This document shows positions 34,461 through 44,403 of a DNA stretch of 64,000 bases, one piece after another. The DNA comes from Micromonospora kangleipakensis (GTDB lineage: Bacteria > Actinomycetota > Actinomycetes > Mycobacteriales > Micromonosporaceae): contig NZ_SHLD01000001.1 of the NCBI RefSeq assembly GCF_004217615.1, positions 1,550,001 through 1,614,000 on the forward strand. The letters run 5' to 3'. The notes beneath the pieces are model-generated. The model worked only from the letters and a program-made list of their open reading frames with translations, ran no database searches and was not told where the DNA came from. Each line of letters opens with the position of its first letter. Positions within the stretch are counted from its first letter, which is position 1. Position numbers and translations under genes: made by a program.

Positions 34461-35051
34461 GTGACGGACGAGGCGGGGCCGTGGCTGGTGGTCGGCCTGG
34501 GCAACCCCGGTCGGGAGTACGCGGGTAACCGGCACAACGTCGGCTTCATGGTGGCCGAGCTGCTCGCCGGCCGGGTGGGCGGGAAGTTCGGCCGGCACAA
34601 GCGCGCGGTGGCGGAGGTCGCCGAGGGGCGGCTCGGCTTCGGCGGGCCGAAGCTGGTGTTGGTGAAGCCACTGACGTACATGAACCTCTCCGGTGGCCCG
34701 GTCGTCGCGCTGGCCCAGTTCCACAAGATCCCGCCGGGCCGGGTGATCGCGGTGCACGACGAACTGGACATCCCGTACGGGCAGGTACGGGTGAAGTGCG
34801 GCGGCGGCGAGGGCGGGCACAACGGGCTGCGGTCGATGTCGAAGTCGCTCGGCACGAAGGAGTACGTCCGGGTGCGGTTCGGCGTCGGCCGGCCGCCGGG
34901 GCGGCAGGACCCGGCCGACTACGTGCTGTCGGACTTCTCCGCGGCGGAGCGCAAGGAGCTGGAGTTCCTGGTCGACCGCGCGGCGGACGTGGTGGAGTCG
35001 GTGATCACCCGCGGCGTGGAGCCGACGCAGAACCTCTATCACGGCGGCTGA
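34461..35051 (+). CDS. pth: Peptidyl-tRNA hydrolase
   Basis: Releases tRNA from stalled peptidyl-tRNA. 196 residues. VVGLGNPGREYAGNRHNVGF contains the catalytic histidine, HDELDIPYGQVRVK the catalytic aspartate and GGGEGGHNGLRSMSKSLGT the substrate loop. GTG 34461 follows GGAGAGG. rplY-pth pairing is widespread. Confidence 0.96.
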   Translation: MTDEAGPWLVVGLGNPGREYAGNRHNVGFMVAELLAGRVGGKFGRHKRAVAEVAEGRLGFGGPKLVLVKPLTYMNLSGGPVVALAQFHKIPPGRVIAVHDELDIPYGQVRVKCGGGEGGHNGLRSMSKSLGTKEYVRVRFGVGRPPGRQDPADYVLSDFSAAERKELEFLVDRAADVVESVITRGVEPTQNLYHGG

Positions 35052-35158
35052 CCCGGGCGGGGCGTCGGTGGTCCGGGCGGTCCGGGCCGGTAGTCTGCGC
35101 CTTCTGGCGTGGCGGGAGCCGACGACGCGGGTCGCGGCGGGGCGACGGGAGCGGTTGG

Positions 35159-35992
35159 ATGGGCAGTCCTCCGATGATCGACGGCGCGTTCGCCCGGTGG
35201 TTGGCGGCGCGGGCCGGTCAGGCGCTGGTCAACCTGCGCGCGGAGATGGGTTTCGCGGACGCGGGGGCGTTGAAGGCGGCCGGGGACAAGGACTCGCACG
35301 ACCTGATCCGCACCGAGCTGGCGAAGTGGCGCCCGGCCGACGCGGTGCTCTCCGAGGAGGACGAGGGTTCCCGGCTGGCCTGGACGGCCGAGGTGAGCAG
35401 CGACGCGGTGTCCCGGCTGAACGCCGACCGGGTCTGGATCATCGACCCGCTGGACGGCACCCGGGAGTTCGCCGAGGAGGGGCGCTCGGACTGGGGGGTG
35501 CACGTGGCGCTCTGGGCGCGGCACGCGCCGACCCCGCACGGCCTGGTCGCGGGCGCGGTGGGGCTGCCGGCGCAGCACCGGGTGCTGGGCACGGACTACC
35601 CGCCGGCGTACCCGCCGATGACGTTGGAGGCGGCCACGGCGGGTGGCGAACGGACCATCCGGTTGGCGGCCAGTCGTAGCCGTCCGCCGGTTTTCCTGAC
35701 CGATCTGGCAGCGGACGTCGGCGCGCATCTGGTGCCGATGGGCTCGGCGGGCGCGAAGATCGCCGCTGTGGTCACCGGTGAGGTCGACGCGTACATCCAC
35801 GCCGGCGGTCAGTACGAGTGGGATTCGGCCGCTCCGGTCGCTGTGGCGACGGCCACCGGACTGCATGCTTCCCGGATCGACGGTTCTGCGCTGAAATACA
35901 ACGAGGCCGACCCGCGTCTGCCCGACCTGCTGGTCTGTCGCAAGGATCTCGCCAGTCGGTTGCTTGCAGCGCTGCAGCGACATTCCGGGTAA
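35159..35992 (+). CDS. cysQ: CysQ-like 3'(2'),5'-bisphosphate nucleotidase
   Basis: Predicted to remove the 3' phosphate of PAP/PAPS. 277 residues of the inositol-monophosphatase fold: SEEDEGS, the metal motif WIIDPLDGTREFAEEG, and the second motif YEWDSAAPVAVATATG. Its position directly ahead of cysD and cysN supports a role in sulfate assimilation rather than inositol metabolism. ATG 35159 follows GGGAG; an ATG 15 bases later is possible. Confidence 0.88.
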   Translation: MGSPPMIDGAFARWLAARAGQALVNLRAEMGFADAGALKAAGDKDSHDLIRTELAKWRPADAVLSEEDEGSRLAWTAEVSSDAVSRLNADRVWIIDPLDGTREFAEEGRSDWGVHVALWARHAPTPHGLVAGAVGLPAQHRVLGTDYPPAYPPMTLEAATAGGERTIRLAASRSRPPVFLTDLAADVGAHLVPMGSAGAKIAAVVTGEVDAYIHAGGQYEWDSAAPVAVATATGLHASRIDGSALKYNEADPRLPDLLVCRKDLASRLLAALQRHSG

Positions 35993-36039
35993 CCTGTCGT
36001 TCTTCCTCACGTGTCCGACCGGAAAGGTCTGGAATCCCC

Positions 36040-36075
36040 ATGAGCGGATCCGAGCAAATCGAGGCCGTGTCATGA
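36040..36075 (+). CDS. 11-codon mini-ORF overlapping the cysD start
   Basis: ATG at 36040 opens MSGSEQIEAVS, and its TGA shares bases with the cysD start (TCATGA). GGAAAGG lies upstream of it, while cysD itself has no good ribosome-binding site. Mycobacterial sulfur genes are known to use upstream frames with cysteine codons as sensors; this one has no cysteine, so a coupling role is more likely. Confidence 0.4.
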   Translation: MSGSEQIEAVS

Positions 36076-36983
36076 CCGCCCCCGCCGCGTACCAGGTCTC
36101 GCACCTCGACGCGCTCGAGGCCGAGAGCATCTTCGTGATGCGCGAGGTGGTCGCGGAGATGGAGCGCCCGGTGCTGCTCTTCTCCGGTGGCAAGGACTCG
36201 ATCGTGATGCTCCGGTTGGCCCAGAAGGCGTTCGCCCCGGCCAACATCCCGTTTTCGGTGATGCACGTCGACACCGGGCACAACTTCCCCGAGGTCCTGG
36301 AGTACCGCGACCAGCGGGTCGCGGAGCTGGGCCTGCAGCTGATCGTGGCAAGCGTGCCCGAGGCCCTGGCCAAGGGGATGGTCCGCGAGGCGGCGGACGG
36401 GACGCGCAACCGCATCCAGACCCCCGTGCTCCTCGAGGCGGTGGAGAAGCACCGCTTCGACGCGCTCTTCGGCGGCGCCCGCCGGGACGAGGAGAAGGCC
36501 CGGGCCAAGGAGCGGGTGTTCAGCTTCCGCGACGAGTTCGGCCAGTGGGACCCGAAGAACCAGCGTCCCGAGCTGTGGTCGCTCTACAACGGCCGGCACC
36601 ACCCGGGCGAGTCGATCCGGGTCTTCCCGCTCTCCAACTGGACCGAGCTGGACGTCTGGCACTACATCGCCCGCGAGCGGATCCCGCTGCCGTCGATCTA
36701 CTACGCGCACGAGCGCGAGGTGATCGAGCGGGACGGCATGCTGTACGCGGTCAACGAGTTCTTCCGCCCCCGGGCGGGCGAGGAGCGGTTCAAGGCGCAG
36801 GTGCGCTACCGCACGGTGGGTGACGCCTCCTGCACCGCCGCCGTCCGCTCGGACGCCGACACGGTGGAGCGGGTTATCGAGGAGGTCGCCGCGACCCGGA
36901 TCACCGAGCGCGGCGCGACCCGCGGTGACGACCGGGTCAGCGAGGCCGCCATGGAGGACCGCAAGCGGGAGGGCTACTTCTGA
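36072..36983 (+). CDS. cysD: Sulfate adenylyltransferase subunit 2
   Basis: The catalytic PP-loop subunit of ATP sulfurylase, making APS from sulfate and ATP. 303 residues. The PP-loop is VLLFSGGKDSIVMLRLAQ; FPLSNWTELDVWHYIARE and RKREGYF (C-terminus) are characteristic. It overlaps cysN by one base pair set in TGATG, so the two subunits are co-translated. Confidence 0.95.
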   Translation: MTAPAAYQVSHLDALEAESIFVMREVVAEMERPVLLFSGGKDSIVMLRLAQKAFAPANIPFSVMHVDTGHNFPEVLEYRDQRVAELGLQLIVASVPEALAKGMVREAADGTRNRIQTPVLLEAVEKHRFDALFGGARRDEEKARAKERVFSFRDEFGQWDPKNQRPELWSLYNGRHHPGESIRVFPLSNWTELDVWHYIARERIPLPSIYYAHEREVIERDGMLYAVNEFFRPRAGEERFKAQVRYRTVGDASCTAAVRSDADTVERVIEEVAATRITERGATRGDDRVSEAAMEDRKREGYF

Positions 36984-38293
36984 TGAGCGTCGACACCGCG
37001 GCTCCGGCCGCCGACACCGGGCTGCCCGAGGGGCGGCCGATGGACCTGCTGCGGTTCGCCACCGCGGGCAGCGTCGACGACGGCAAGTCGACCCTGATCG
37101 GGCGGCTGCTGTACGACACGAAGTCGCTCTTCACCGACCAGCTCGCCGCGGTCGAGGCGGTCAGCGCGGCGCGGGGCGACGAGTACACCAACCTGGCGCT
37201 GCTCACCGACGGCCTGCGGGCCGAGCGGGAGCAGGGCATCACCATCGACGTGGCGTACCGCTACTTCGCCACCCCGCGGCGGAAGTTCATCATCGCCGAC
37301 ACCCCGGGGCACATCCAGTACACCCGGAACATGGTCACCGGCGCCTCCACCGCCGACCTGGCGCTGATCCTGGTGGACGCCCGCAAGGGCCTGGTGGAGC
37401 AGTCCCGCCGACACGCGTTCCTCTGCTCGCTGCTGCGGGTGCCGCACCTGGTCCTCTGCGTCAACAAGATGGACCTGGTCGACTGGTCGCAGGAGGTGTT
37501 CGAGCGGATCGCCGACGAGTTCACCGCGTTCGCCGCGAAGCTCGACGTGCCGGACCTGACCGTGGTGCCGATCTCCGCGCTGCGCGGCGACAACATCGTC
37601 AGCCGGTCGGAGAACATGCCCTGGTACGACGGGCCGTCGCTGCTGCACCACCTGGAGCGGGTGCACATCGCCAGCGACCGCAACCTGGTCGACGTGCGGT
37701 TCCCGGTGCAGTACGTGATCCGGCCGCAGTCCACCACCGTCACCGACTACCGGGGCTACGCCGGTCAGGTGGCCTCCGGTGTGCTGAAGCCGGGCGACGA
37801 GGTGATGGTGCTGCCGTCCGGCTTCACCAGCCGGATCGCCTCGGTGGAGACGGCCGACGGCCCGGTCGACGAGGCGTTCCCGCCGATGTCGGTGACCGTC
37901 CGGCTGACCGACGAGATCGACATCTCGCGCGGCGACATGATCTGCCGGCCGCACAACGCCCCGACCGTCGCGCAGGACATCGAGGCGATGGTCTGCTGGA
38001 TGGACGAGAGCCGCCCGCTGCAGGTCGGCGGCAAGTACGCGATCAAGCACACCACCCGTTCGGCGCGGGCGATCGTCCGGGGGCTGCACTACCGGCTGGA
38101 CGTCAACTCGCTGCACCGGGACGAGTCGGCCGCCGAGCTGAAGCTGAACGAGATCGGCCGGGTCCGGCTGCGGACGACGGTGCCGCTGCTGGCGGACGAG
38201 TACCGCCGTAACCGCACCACCGGCGGCTTCGTCATCATCGACGAGGCCACCAACCGCACGGTCGGTGCCGGCATGATCGTCGAGGCCGGCTGA
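36983..38293 (+). CDS. cysN: Sulfate adenylyltransferase subunit 1 (GTPase)
   Basis: The EF-Tu-like GTPase that drives APS formation. 436 residues. G1 is GSVDDGKSTLIGRLLYD, G3 is DTPGHIQYTRNM and G4 is NKMD. It stops after the GTPase and beta domains, so there is no fused APS kinase (CysC), unlike the mycobacterial CysNC. No cysC or cysH is nearby. A strong terminator follows. Confidence 0.95.
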   Translation: MSVDTAAPAADTGLPEGRPMDLLRFATAGSVDDGKSTLIGRLLYDTKSLFTDQLAAVEAVSAARGDEYTNLALLTDGLRAEREQGITIDVAYRYFATPRRKFIIADTPGHIQYTRNMVTGASTADLALILVDARKGLVEQSRRHAFLCSLLRVPHLVLCVNKMDLVDWSQEVFERIADEFTAFAAKLDVPDLTVVPISALRGDNIVSRSENMPWYDGPSLLHHLERVHIASDRNLVDVRFPVQYVIRPQSTTVTDYRGYAGQVASGVLKPGDEVMVLPSGFTSRIASVETADGPVDEAFPPMSVTVRLTDEIDISRGDMICRPHNAPTVAQDIEAMVCWMDESRPLQVGGKYAIKHTTRSARAIVRGLHYRLDVNSLHRDESAAELKLNEIGRVRLRTTVPLLADEYRRNRTTGGFVIIDEATNRTVGAGMIVEAG

Positions 38294-38317
38294 CCCGCGC
38301 GCGCCACAGTCCCGATC

Positions 38318-38354
38318 GGAAGGCCCGCGTCAGGCTCCTGACGCGGGCCTTTCC
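38318..38354 (+). terminator. Intrinsic terminator of the cys cluster
   Basis: AAGGCCCGCGTCAGG pairs with CTGACGCGGGCCTT across a tiny loop and is followed by T residues. It separates cysN from the convergent galK. Confidence 0.85.
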
Positions 38355-38383
38355 GCGAGGTGGCCCGGACGGGCGCGGGTCGC

Positions 38384-39562
38384 TCAGGTGAGGCGGTGGG
38401 CGCCGCCCGTCGGGAGGACGGTGACGTGGGTGGGGGCGGGGAAGCCCCGCTCGGCGTAGGCGGCCGTCACCGCGGCGGCCACCGACTCGGCCGCGTCGGC
38501 GTCGACCAGGGCGAGGACGCAGCCGCCGAAGCCGCCGCCGGTCATCCGGGCCCCGTACGCCCCGGCGGCCAGGGCCGCCTCGACCGCGGTGTCGATCTCC
38601 GGCACGGTGATCTCGAAGTCGTCCCGCATCGAGGCGTGCGAGGCGGTCAGCAGCGGCCCGATGTCGCGGATCCGGCCGGCGCGCAGCAGCGCCACGGTGT
38701 CGAGCACCCGCTGGTCCTCGGTGACCACGTGCCGCACCCGGCGGCGCATCTCCTCGTCGTCGAGCCGGTCCAGCGCGGCGTCCAGGTCGTTGGGGGAGAC
38801 GTCCCGCAGCGCGGCCACCCCGAGCAGCTCGGCGGCCCGCTCGCAGGACTTCCGGCGGGAGGCGTACTCGCCGTCGGCGTGCCGGTGCGGGGCGCGGCTG
38901 TCGATCACCAGCACGGCCAGCCCGGCGGCGTCCAGGTCGAACGGGATCTGCTCGACGGACTCGGTGCGGCAGTCCAGGAAGAGCGCGTGCCCGGCCCGGC
39001 AGCGGATCACCGCGGACTGGTCCATGATCCCGGTGGGCGCGCCGACGTACTCGTTCTCGGCGCGCTGGGCGAGCCGGGGCCGCCGGTCGTCGGTCAGGTC
39101 CAGCCCGCCCAGGTCGACCAGGGCGGCGAGCGTCGCCGCCTCGATCGCCGCCGAGGAGGAGAGCCCGGAGCCGACCGGTACGTCGGAGGCGATGGCCAGC
39201 CGGGCGCCGGGCACGCGGTGGCCGGCGGCCCGCAGCGCCCAGACCACCCCGGCGACGTACGCGGCCCAGCCGGTGACCCGGCCGCGCTGGTCGGCCTCGG
39301 CGGCGCCGAACTCGACCGGGGAGTCGGCGAGCTCCGACCAGACCGTCCAGCGCTCGCCGTCCTGCGGCGCGGCGGCGACGACGGTCCGCAGCGGCAGCGC
39401 GAACGGCAGCACGAAGCCGTCGTTGTAGTCGGTGTGCTCGCCGATCAGGTTCACCCGCCCGGGAGCTGCCCAGCGGCCCGCGGGCTCGGTGCCGTACCGC
39501 TGGCGGAAGCCGGCGGTGGCGCGCTCCGCGACGGCACCGACCGGCGTGCCCGGCTCGGTCAC
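38384..39562 (-). CDS. galK: Galactokinase
   Basis: Phosphorylates galactose at C1 (Leloir pathway). 392 residues. The galactokinase signature is GRVNLIGEHTDYNDGFVLP, the GHMP ATP motif is DVPVGSGLSSSAAIEA and the third motif is RMTGGGFGGCVLAL. The GTG start overlaps the galE stop (GTGA), so it is coupled to galE. galT is not adjacent. Confidence 0.95.
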   Translation of the reverse strand: MTEPGTPVGAVAERATAGFRQRYGTEPAGRWAAPGRVNLIGEHTDYNDGFVLPFALPLRTVVAAAPQDGERWTVWSELADSPVEFGAAEADQRGRVTGWAAYVAGVVWALRAAGHRVPGARLAIASDVPVGSGLSSSAAIEAATLAALVDLGGLDLTDDRRPRLAQRAENEYVGAPTGIMDQSAVIRCRAGHALFLDCRTESVEQIPFDLDAAGLAVLVIDSRAPHRHADGEYASRRKSCERAAELLGVAALRDVSPNDLDAALDRLDDEEMRRRVRHVVTEDQRVLDTVALLRAGRIRDIGPLLTASHASMRDDFEITVPEIDTAVEAALAAGAYGARMTGGGFGGCVLALVDADAAESVAAAVTAAYAERGFPAPTHVTVLPTGGAHRLT

Positions 39563-40542
39563 CGCTGCTCCAGGACGTGCGCGCGGTAGAAGGCCCAGGC
39601 GTCGCCGACCATGTCGTGCAGGGTGGGCTTCGCCGGCACCCAGCCCAGCTCCTCGCGGGCCAGCGCGGAGGAGGCGACCAGCTCGGCGGGGTCGCCCTCG
39701 CGGCGCGGCGCCACCTCGACCGGCAGCGGATGCCCGGTGACCTCGCGGACCACGTCGACCACCTGCCGGTTGGTGAAGCCCTTGCCGTTGCCCAGGTTGT
39801 AGATCCGGTGCCGGCCGGGCGTCGCGTCGGTCAGCGCCAGCAGGTGGGCGCGGGCCAGATCCTCGACGTGGATGTAGTCGCGCACGCAGGTGCCGTCGAC
39901 GGTGGGGTAGTCGTCGCCGAAGAGCTGGAGCTTCTCCCGCTTGCCGGCGGCGACCTGGAGCGCGAGCGGGATCAAGTGCGTCTCCGGGTCGTGCCGCTCC
40001 CCGATGGCCCGGCCGCCGTGCAGGTAGGCCCCGGCGACGTTGAAGTAGCGCAGCGAGACGGCGGCCAGGTCGTGCGCGATCGCCTCGGAGGTGAGCGCCA
40101 TGTCGACGGCCAGCTTGGTCGCCCCGTACGTGTTGGTGGGCGCCTTGACCGCGGTCTCCGGGATGGGCACCTCGGTGGGGTTGCCGTAGACGGCGGCGGT
40201 GGAGGAGAAGACCAGCCGGGGCACCCGGGCGGCCCGGACCGCGTCGAGCAGGGCGAGCGAGCCGACGGTGTTGGTGTGCCAGTACAGCTCGGGCTTGACC
40301 ATCGACTCGCCGGCGGCGATCAGGGCGGCGAAGTGCAGTACGCCCTCGAAGCCGGCGTCCGGGGTGAGCACCCGGGCGGCCTCGTGGATCGGCAGGTCGA
40401 CGTGGGTCGCCTCGGGGGCGAGGGCCTCCTGGTGGCCGGTCCGCAGATCGTCCAGGACCGTCACGTCGTGGCCGTTGTCCAGCAGCATCCGGGTCACCAC
40501 GCTGCCGATGTAGCCGGCGCCGCCGGTGACGAGCAGTTTCAC
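39559..40542 (-). CDS. galE: UDP-glucose 4-epimerase
   Basis: Interconverts UDP-glucose and UDP-galactose. 327 residues, short-chain dehydrogenase fold. NAD site LLVTGGAGYIGSVV, catalytic SSTAAVYG and YGATKLAVD. GTG 40542 follows AGGAGG at nine bases. First gene of the galE-galK operon. Confidence 0.95.
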   Translation of the reverse strand: MKLLVTGGAGYIGSVVTRMLLDNGHDVTVLDDLRTGHQEALAPEATHVDLPIHEAARVLTPDAGFEGVLHFAALIAAGESMVKPELYWHTNTVGSLALLDAVRAARVPRLVFSSTAAVYGNPTEVPIPETAVKAPTNTYGATKLAVDMALTSEAIAHDLAAVSLRYFNVAGAYLHGGRAIGERHDPETHLIPLALQVAAGKREKLQLFGDDYPTVDGTCVRDYIHVEDLARAHLLALTDATPGRHRIYNLGNGKGFTNRQVVDVVREVTGHPLPVEVAPRREGDPAELVASSALAREELGWVPAKPTLHDMVGDAWAFYRAHVLEQR

Positions 40543-40703
40543 GTCGGGGTTCCTCCTGCCTGGCCGCTCCCGCCGCGGCCGTTCGTGATCACCCTACGGC
40601 CGTCGGCTGTGCCCGCGCTCCGCGTGCCCAGCCGCTATTCCACCACGATCCGCCACGATTGAACAGATCCGAACATTGGGGCAGGTGCCGAGCCGGTGCT
40701 GTC

Positions 40704-40709
40704 TACCAT
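40704..40709 (+). promoter_or_regulatory. -10 element of a leaderless mRNA
   Basis: TACCAT ends seven bases before ATG 40717 and supports that start over the GTG at 40696. Confidence 0.45.
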
Positions 40710-40716
40710 CCTTGTC

Positions 40717-41742
40717 ATGCGGGAAGCAGGTGGTCCCGGGCTCCGGCGACGACCGCCGGGGCGGCCCCGGCGCGAACCGGGGCCGGTCGCCCGGACCGTC
40801 GCCCGGCTCGTGGTCCGCGCCGCCGACGGCGCCACCCGTCTCGTCACCGACCTGCTCGGGACCAGCCCCACCGCCGGCCGGGAACGGATCAGCGAGGCGG
40901 AGCTGCGCGACCTGGTCGCCGCGAACACGGTGCTCGATCCCGACGAACGCCGGATCATCGACGAGGTGCTGGTGGCCGGGGCGAGCCTGGTCCGCGAGGT
41001 GATGATGCCCCGCACCGAGGTCGTCTTCCTCTCCGCCCGGCTCACCATCGCCGAGGCGGAGCGGCTGGTCCGGGCCGAGACGCACACCCGGTACCCGGTG
41101 GTCGACGGCACCCACGACGACGTGGTCGGCTTCGTCCACCTGCGGGACGTGCTGCTCCGCCCCGACCGCGACCCGTGCACCACCGTCGGCGAGCTGATCC
41201 GCGAGGTCAAGCAGCTACCCGGCAGCAAGCGGGTGCTCGCCGCGCTCACCGAGATGCGCCGGGAGGGCCACCACCTCGCCGTCGTCGTCGACGAGTACGG
41301 CGGCACCGCCGGCATCGTCACCTGCGAGGACCTCATCGAGGAGCTGGTCGGGGAGATCCACGACGAGTACGACACCCCGCCCGACCCGGGCCACGCCGGG
41401 CTGCCCGCCGTCGTCGACGGGCGACTCAACCTCGCCGACTTCGCCGAGCGCACCGGTGTCCCGCTGCCGGCCGGGCCGTACGAGACGGTCGGCGGCTTCG
41501 TGATGGCCGCCCTGGGCCGGCTCCCGGTCGCCGGGGACGAGGTGCCGGTGACCCCCGGGCCGGACGAGGTCGGTGGACCCGACCCGGACGACCCGACCGA
41601 CGGCTGGCTGCTGCGGGTGCTCGCCCTCGACGGGCGGCGGGTCTCCCGGCTCGCGGTCTCCACGGCGCGTCTGCCCGAGCAACGGCGCGAGCTCACCGCG
41701 CCGGCGGTGCCGGCGGAGAGCCGACCCGCCGGCCCGTCATGA
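40717..41742 (+). CDS. CBS-pair/CorC-HlyC domain protein lacking the DUF21 membrane domain
   Basis: 341 residues. A short basic N-terminus replaces the membrane DUF21 domain of full-length CNNM/HlyC relatives. ELRDLVAANTVLDPDERRII and REVMMPRTEVVFL lead into a pair of CBS motifs (YPVVDGTHDDVVGFVHLRD; LAVVVDEYGGTAGIVTCED), followed by the transporter-associated CorC domain. CorC-type proteins are linked to magnesium and cobalt efflux. The protein should be cytoplasmic. Confidence 0.85.
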   Translation: MREAGGPGLRRRPPGRPRREPGPVARTVARLVVRAADGATRLVTDLLGTSPTAGRERISEAELRDLVAANTVLDPDERRIIDEVLVAGASLVREVMMPRTEVVFLSARLTIAEAERLVRAETHTRYPVVDGTHDDVVGFVHLRDVLLRPDRDPCTTVGELIREVKQLPGSKRVLAALTEMRREGHHLAVVVDEYGGTAGIVTCEDLIEELVGEIHDEYDTPPDPGHAGLPAVVDGRLNLADFAERTGVPLPAGPYETVGGFVMAALGRLPVAGDEVPVTPGPDEVGGPDPDDPTDGWLLRVLALDGRRVSRLAVSTARLPEQRRELTAPAVPAESRPAGPS

Positions 41743-42801
<1,059 letters not shown>

Positions 42802-42824
42802 CGGCCCGGACGCGACGGGAACGG

Positions 42825-43409
42825 GTGGGGACGCAGTCGGTGGCCGGAGGGGTGGCGCGGAGCGTGGATCGCAGGGACGGGGTGCCGGACGCCGGCGACA
42901 CCATCCAGATCGGGATCGCGGTGGACATCCCCGAGCCGTGGGGCGGGATGCTGACCCGCCGCCGGGTCGAGGCCGGTGACCCGCAGGCCGTCCCGGCCCA
43001 CGTGACGCTGCTCGGGCCGACCGAGATCCCGGTGGCGGCCCTGCCGGCGGTCGAGAAGCACCTCGCCGAGGTGGCCAGCGCCCACCTGCCGTTCACCCTG
43101 CACCTGCGGGGCACCGGCACCTTCCGGCCGGTGACCCAGGTGGTCTTCGTGGCGGTCGCGGCCGGGATCAGCGAGTGCGAGCTGCTCGCCTCGGCGATCC
43201 GCTCGGCGCCCGAGCTGCACCGCGAGGCCCGCTTCCCGTACCACCCGCACGTCACGGTGGCACAGGACGTCGCCCCGGAGGCGCTGGACCGGGCGTACGA
43301 GGACCTGGCCGACTTCTCTGCGCTCTTCGAGGTGGAGGCGTTCACCCTCTTCTCGCACAGCGGGCAGACCCGGTGGCAGCCCCGCCGGGACTTCCGGCTC
43401 GGCGGCTGA
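42825..43409 (+). CDS. 2H phosphoesterase / 2'-5' RNA ligase family protein
   Basis: 194 residues. Two H-x-T motifs are present, AHVTLLGP (about residue 63) and HPHVTVAQ (about residue 143), which define the 2H superfamily. Members hydrolyse or ligate 2',3'-cyclic or 2'-5' phosphates; the substrate here is unknown. The start is unclear: GTG 42825, 42840 and 42864 are all possible and differ only in an unconserved tail. It follows trpS closely. Confidence 0.8.
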   Translation: MGTQSVAGGVARSVDRRDGVPDAGDTIQIGIAVDIPEPWGGMLTRRRVEAGDPQAVPAHVTLLGPTEIPVAALPAVEKHLAEVASAHLPFTLHLRGTGTFRPVTQVVFVAVAAGISECELLASAIRSAPELHREARFPYHPHVTVAQDVAPEALDRAYEDLADFSALFEVEAFTLFSHSGQTRWQPRRDFRLGG

Positions 43410-43463
43410 GCTGACCGCGCGGCCCGGCTGCCCGCGTGCCGCCCATGGATCGGCGAGGATGAC

Positions 43464-44402
43464 GTGGTGAACGTGATCGGCCGGATCGAGGCCAGTCTCG
43501 GCCGCCGGGTGGACGCGGTCCGGCGGCGCTCGGCGGCCTTCGACCACCTCTGGCGGGCCGGGACGCTCTACAGCGACGTGCTGGGCGGCCGGCTCGCGGC
43601 GGCGATCGCCTACTACGGCTTCTTCGCGGTCTTCGCGCTGGCGCTGGTCGCGTACTGGATCTTCGGCGCGATCCTGCAGGACAACGACGAGGTCAGCAAG
43701 GCGGCGGCGGATTTCCTCGACGAGAACCTGCCCTTCCTGAACCCGCAGCAGATCGCGCAGAGCAGCAACACCGTCGGGGTGATCGGCCTGATCATCCTGG
43801 TCATCACCGGAATCGGGTGGGTGGAGGCGATCCGCTCCTCGCAGCGACTGATGTACGGCTTCAACCAGCAGCCCGGCAACCTGGTGGTCCGCCGTGTGGT
43901 CGACCTGGGCGTGATGGTGGCGGTCTTCGTGCTGCTCGGCGTCTCGGTGGCCGCCGTCGACGCGCTGGAGTCGCTGCTGCGGTTCCTGTTGCGCAGCACC
44001 GGTTCGGTCGGCCTGACCACGGTCAGCGCGGTGCTCAGCGTCCTGATCAACGCGGTGCTGGCCACCGCGCTGCTGGTGGCGGTGCCCCGGCTGCGGATGA
44101 GCCGCCGCCGGCTGCGGCCGGTCGTCCTGGTGGTCGCCGTCGGGATCACCCTGCTGAACACCGTCGGGCGCTACTACGTGGTACGGACCGAGCGGAACCC
44201 GGCGTACACCGTGGTGGCGACCGCGGTGGGGCTGCTGCTCTACCTCTACCTGCTCAACCAGTTGGTGCTGTTCGGCGCGGCCCTGGCCGCCACCAGCCCG
44301 TACGGCCGGGTGGTCGACCTGGCGGAGGGCGGCTCGGCCGCGGAGGTGGACGTGGAGGTCGACGAGGAGACCGAACCGGGTACCCCGGGAGGGGCGGGCT
44401 GA
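43464..44402 (+). CDS. YihY/BrkB-family membrane protein
   Basis: 312 residues with six membrane segments. RLAAAIAYYGFFAVFALAL, GWVEAIRSSQRLMYGF and GRYYVVRTERNP are characteristic of the YihY/virulence factor BrkB family, whose function is unsettled despite its name. The C-terminal tail is acidic. GntR gene follows after one base. Confidence 0.87.
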   Translation: MVNVIGRIEASLGRRVDAVRRRSAAFDHLWRAGTLYSDVLGGRLAAAIAYYGFFAVFALALVAYWIFGAILQDNDEVSKAAADFLDENLPFLNPQQIAQSSNTVGVIGLIILVITGIGWVEAIRSSQRLMYGFNQQPGNLVVRRVVDLGVMVAVFVLLGVSVAAVDALESLLRFLLRSTGSVGLTTVSAVLSVLINAVLATALLVAVPRLRMSRRRLRPVVLVVAVGITLLNTVGRYYVVRTERNPAYTVVATAVGLLLYLYLLNQLVLFGAALAATSPYGRVVDLAEGGSAAEVDVEVDEETEPGTPGGAG

Positions 44403-44403
44403 C

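Noticed and set aside
32117..34855. A 912-codon minus-strand frame
   Set aside because: It is antisense to prs, rplY and pth and has no family features.
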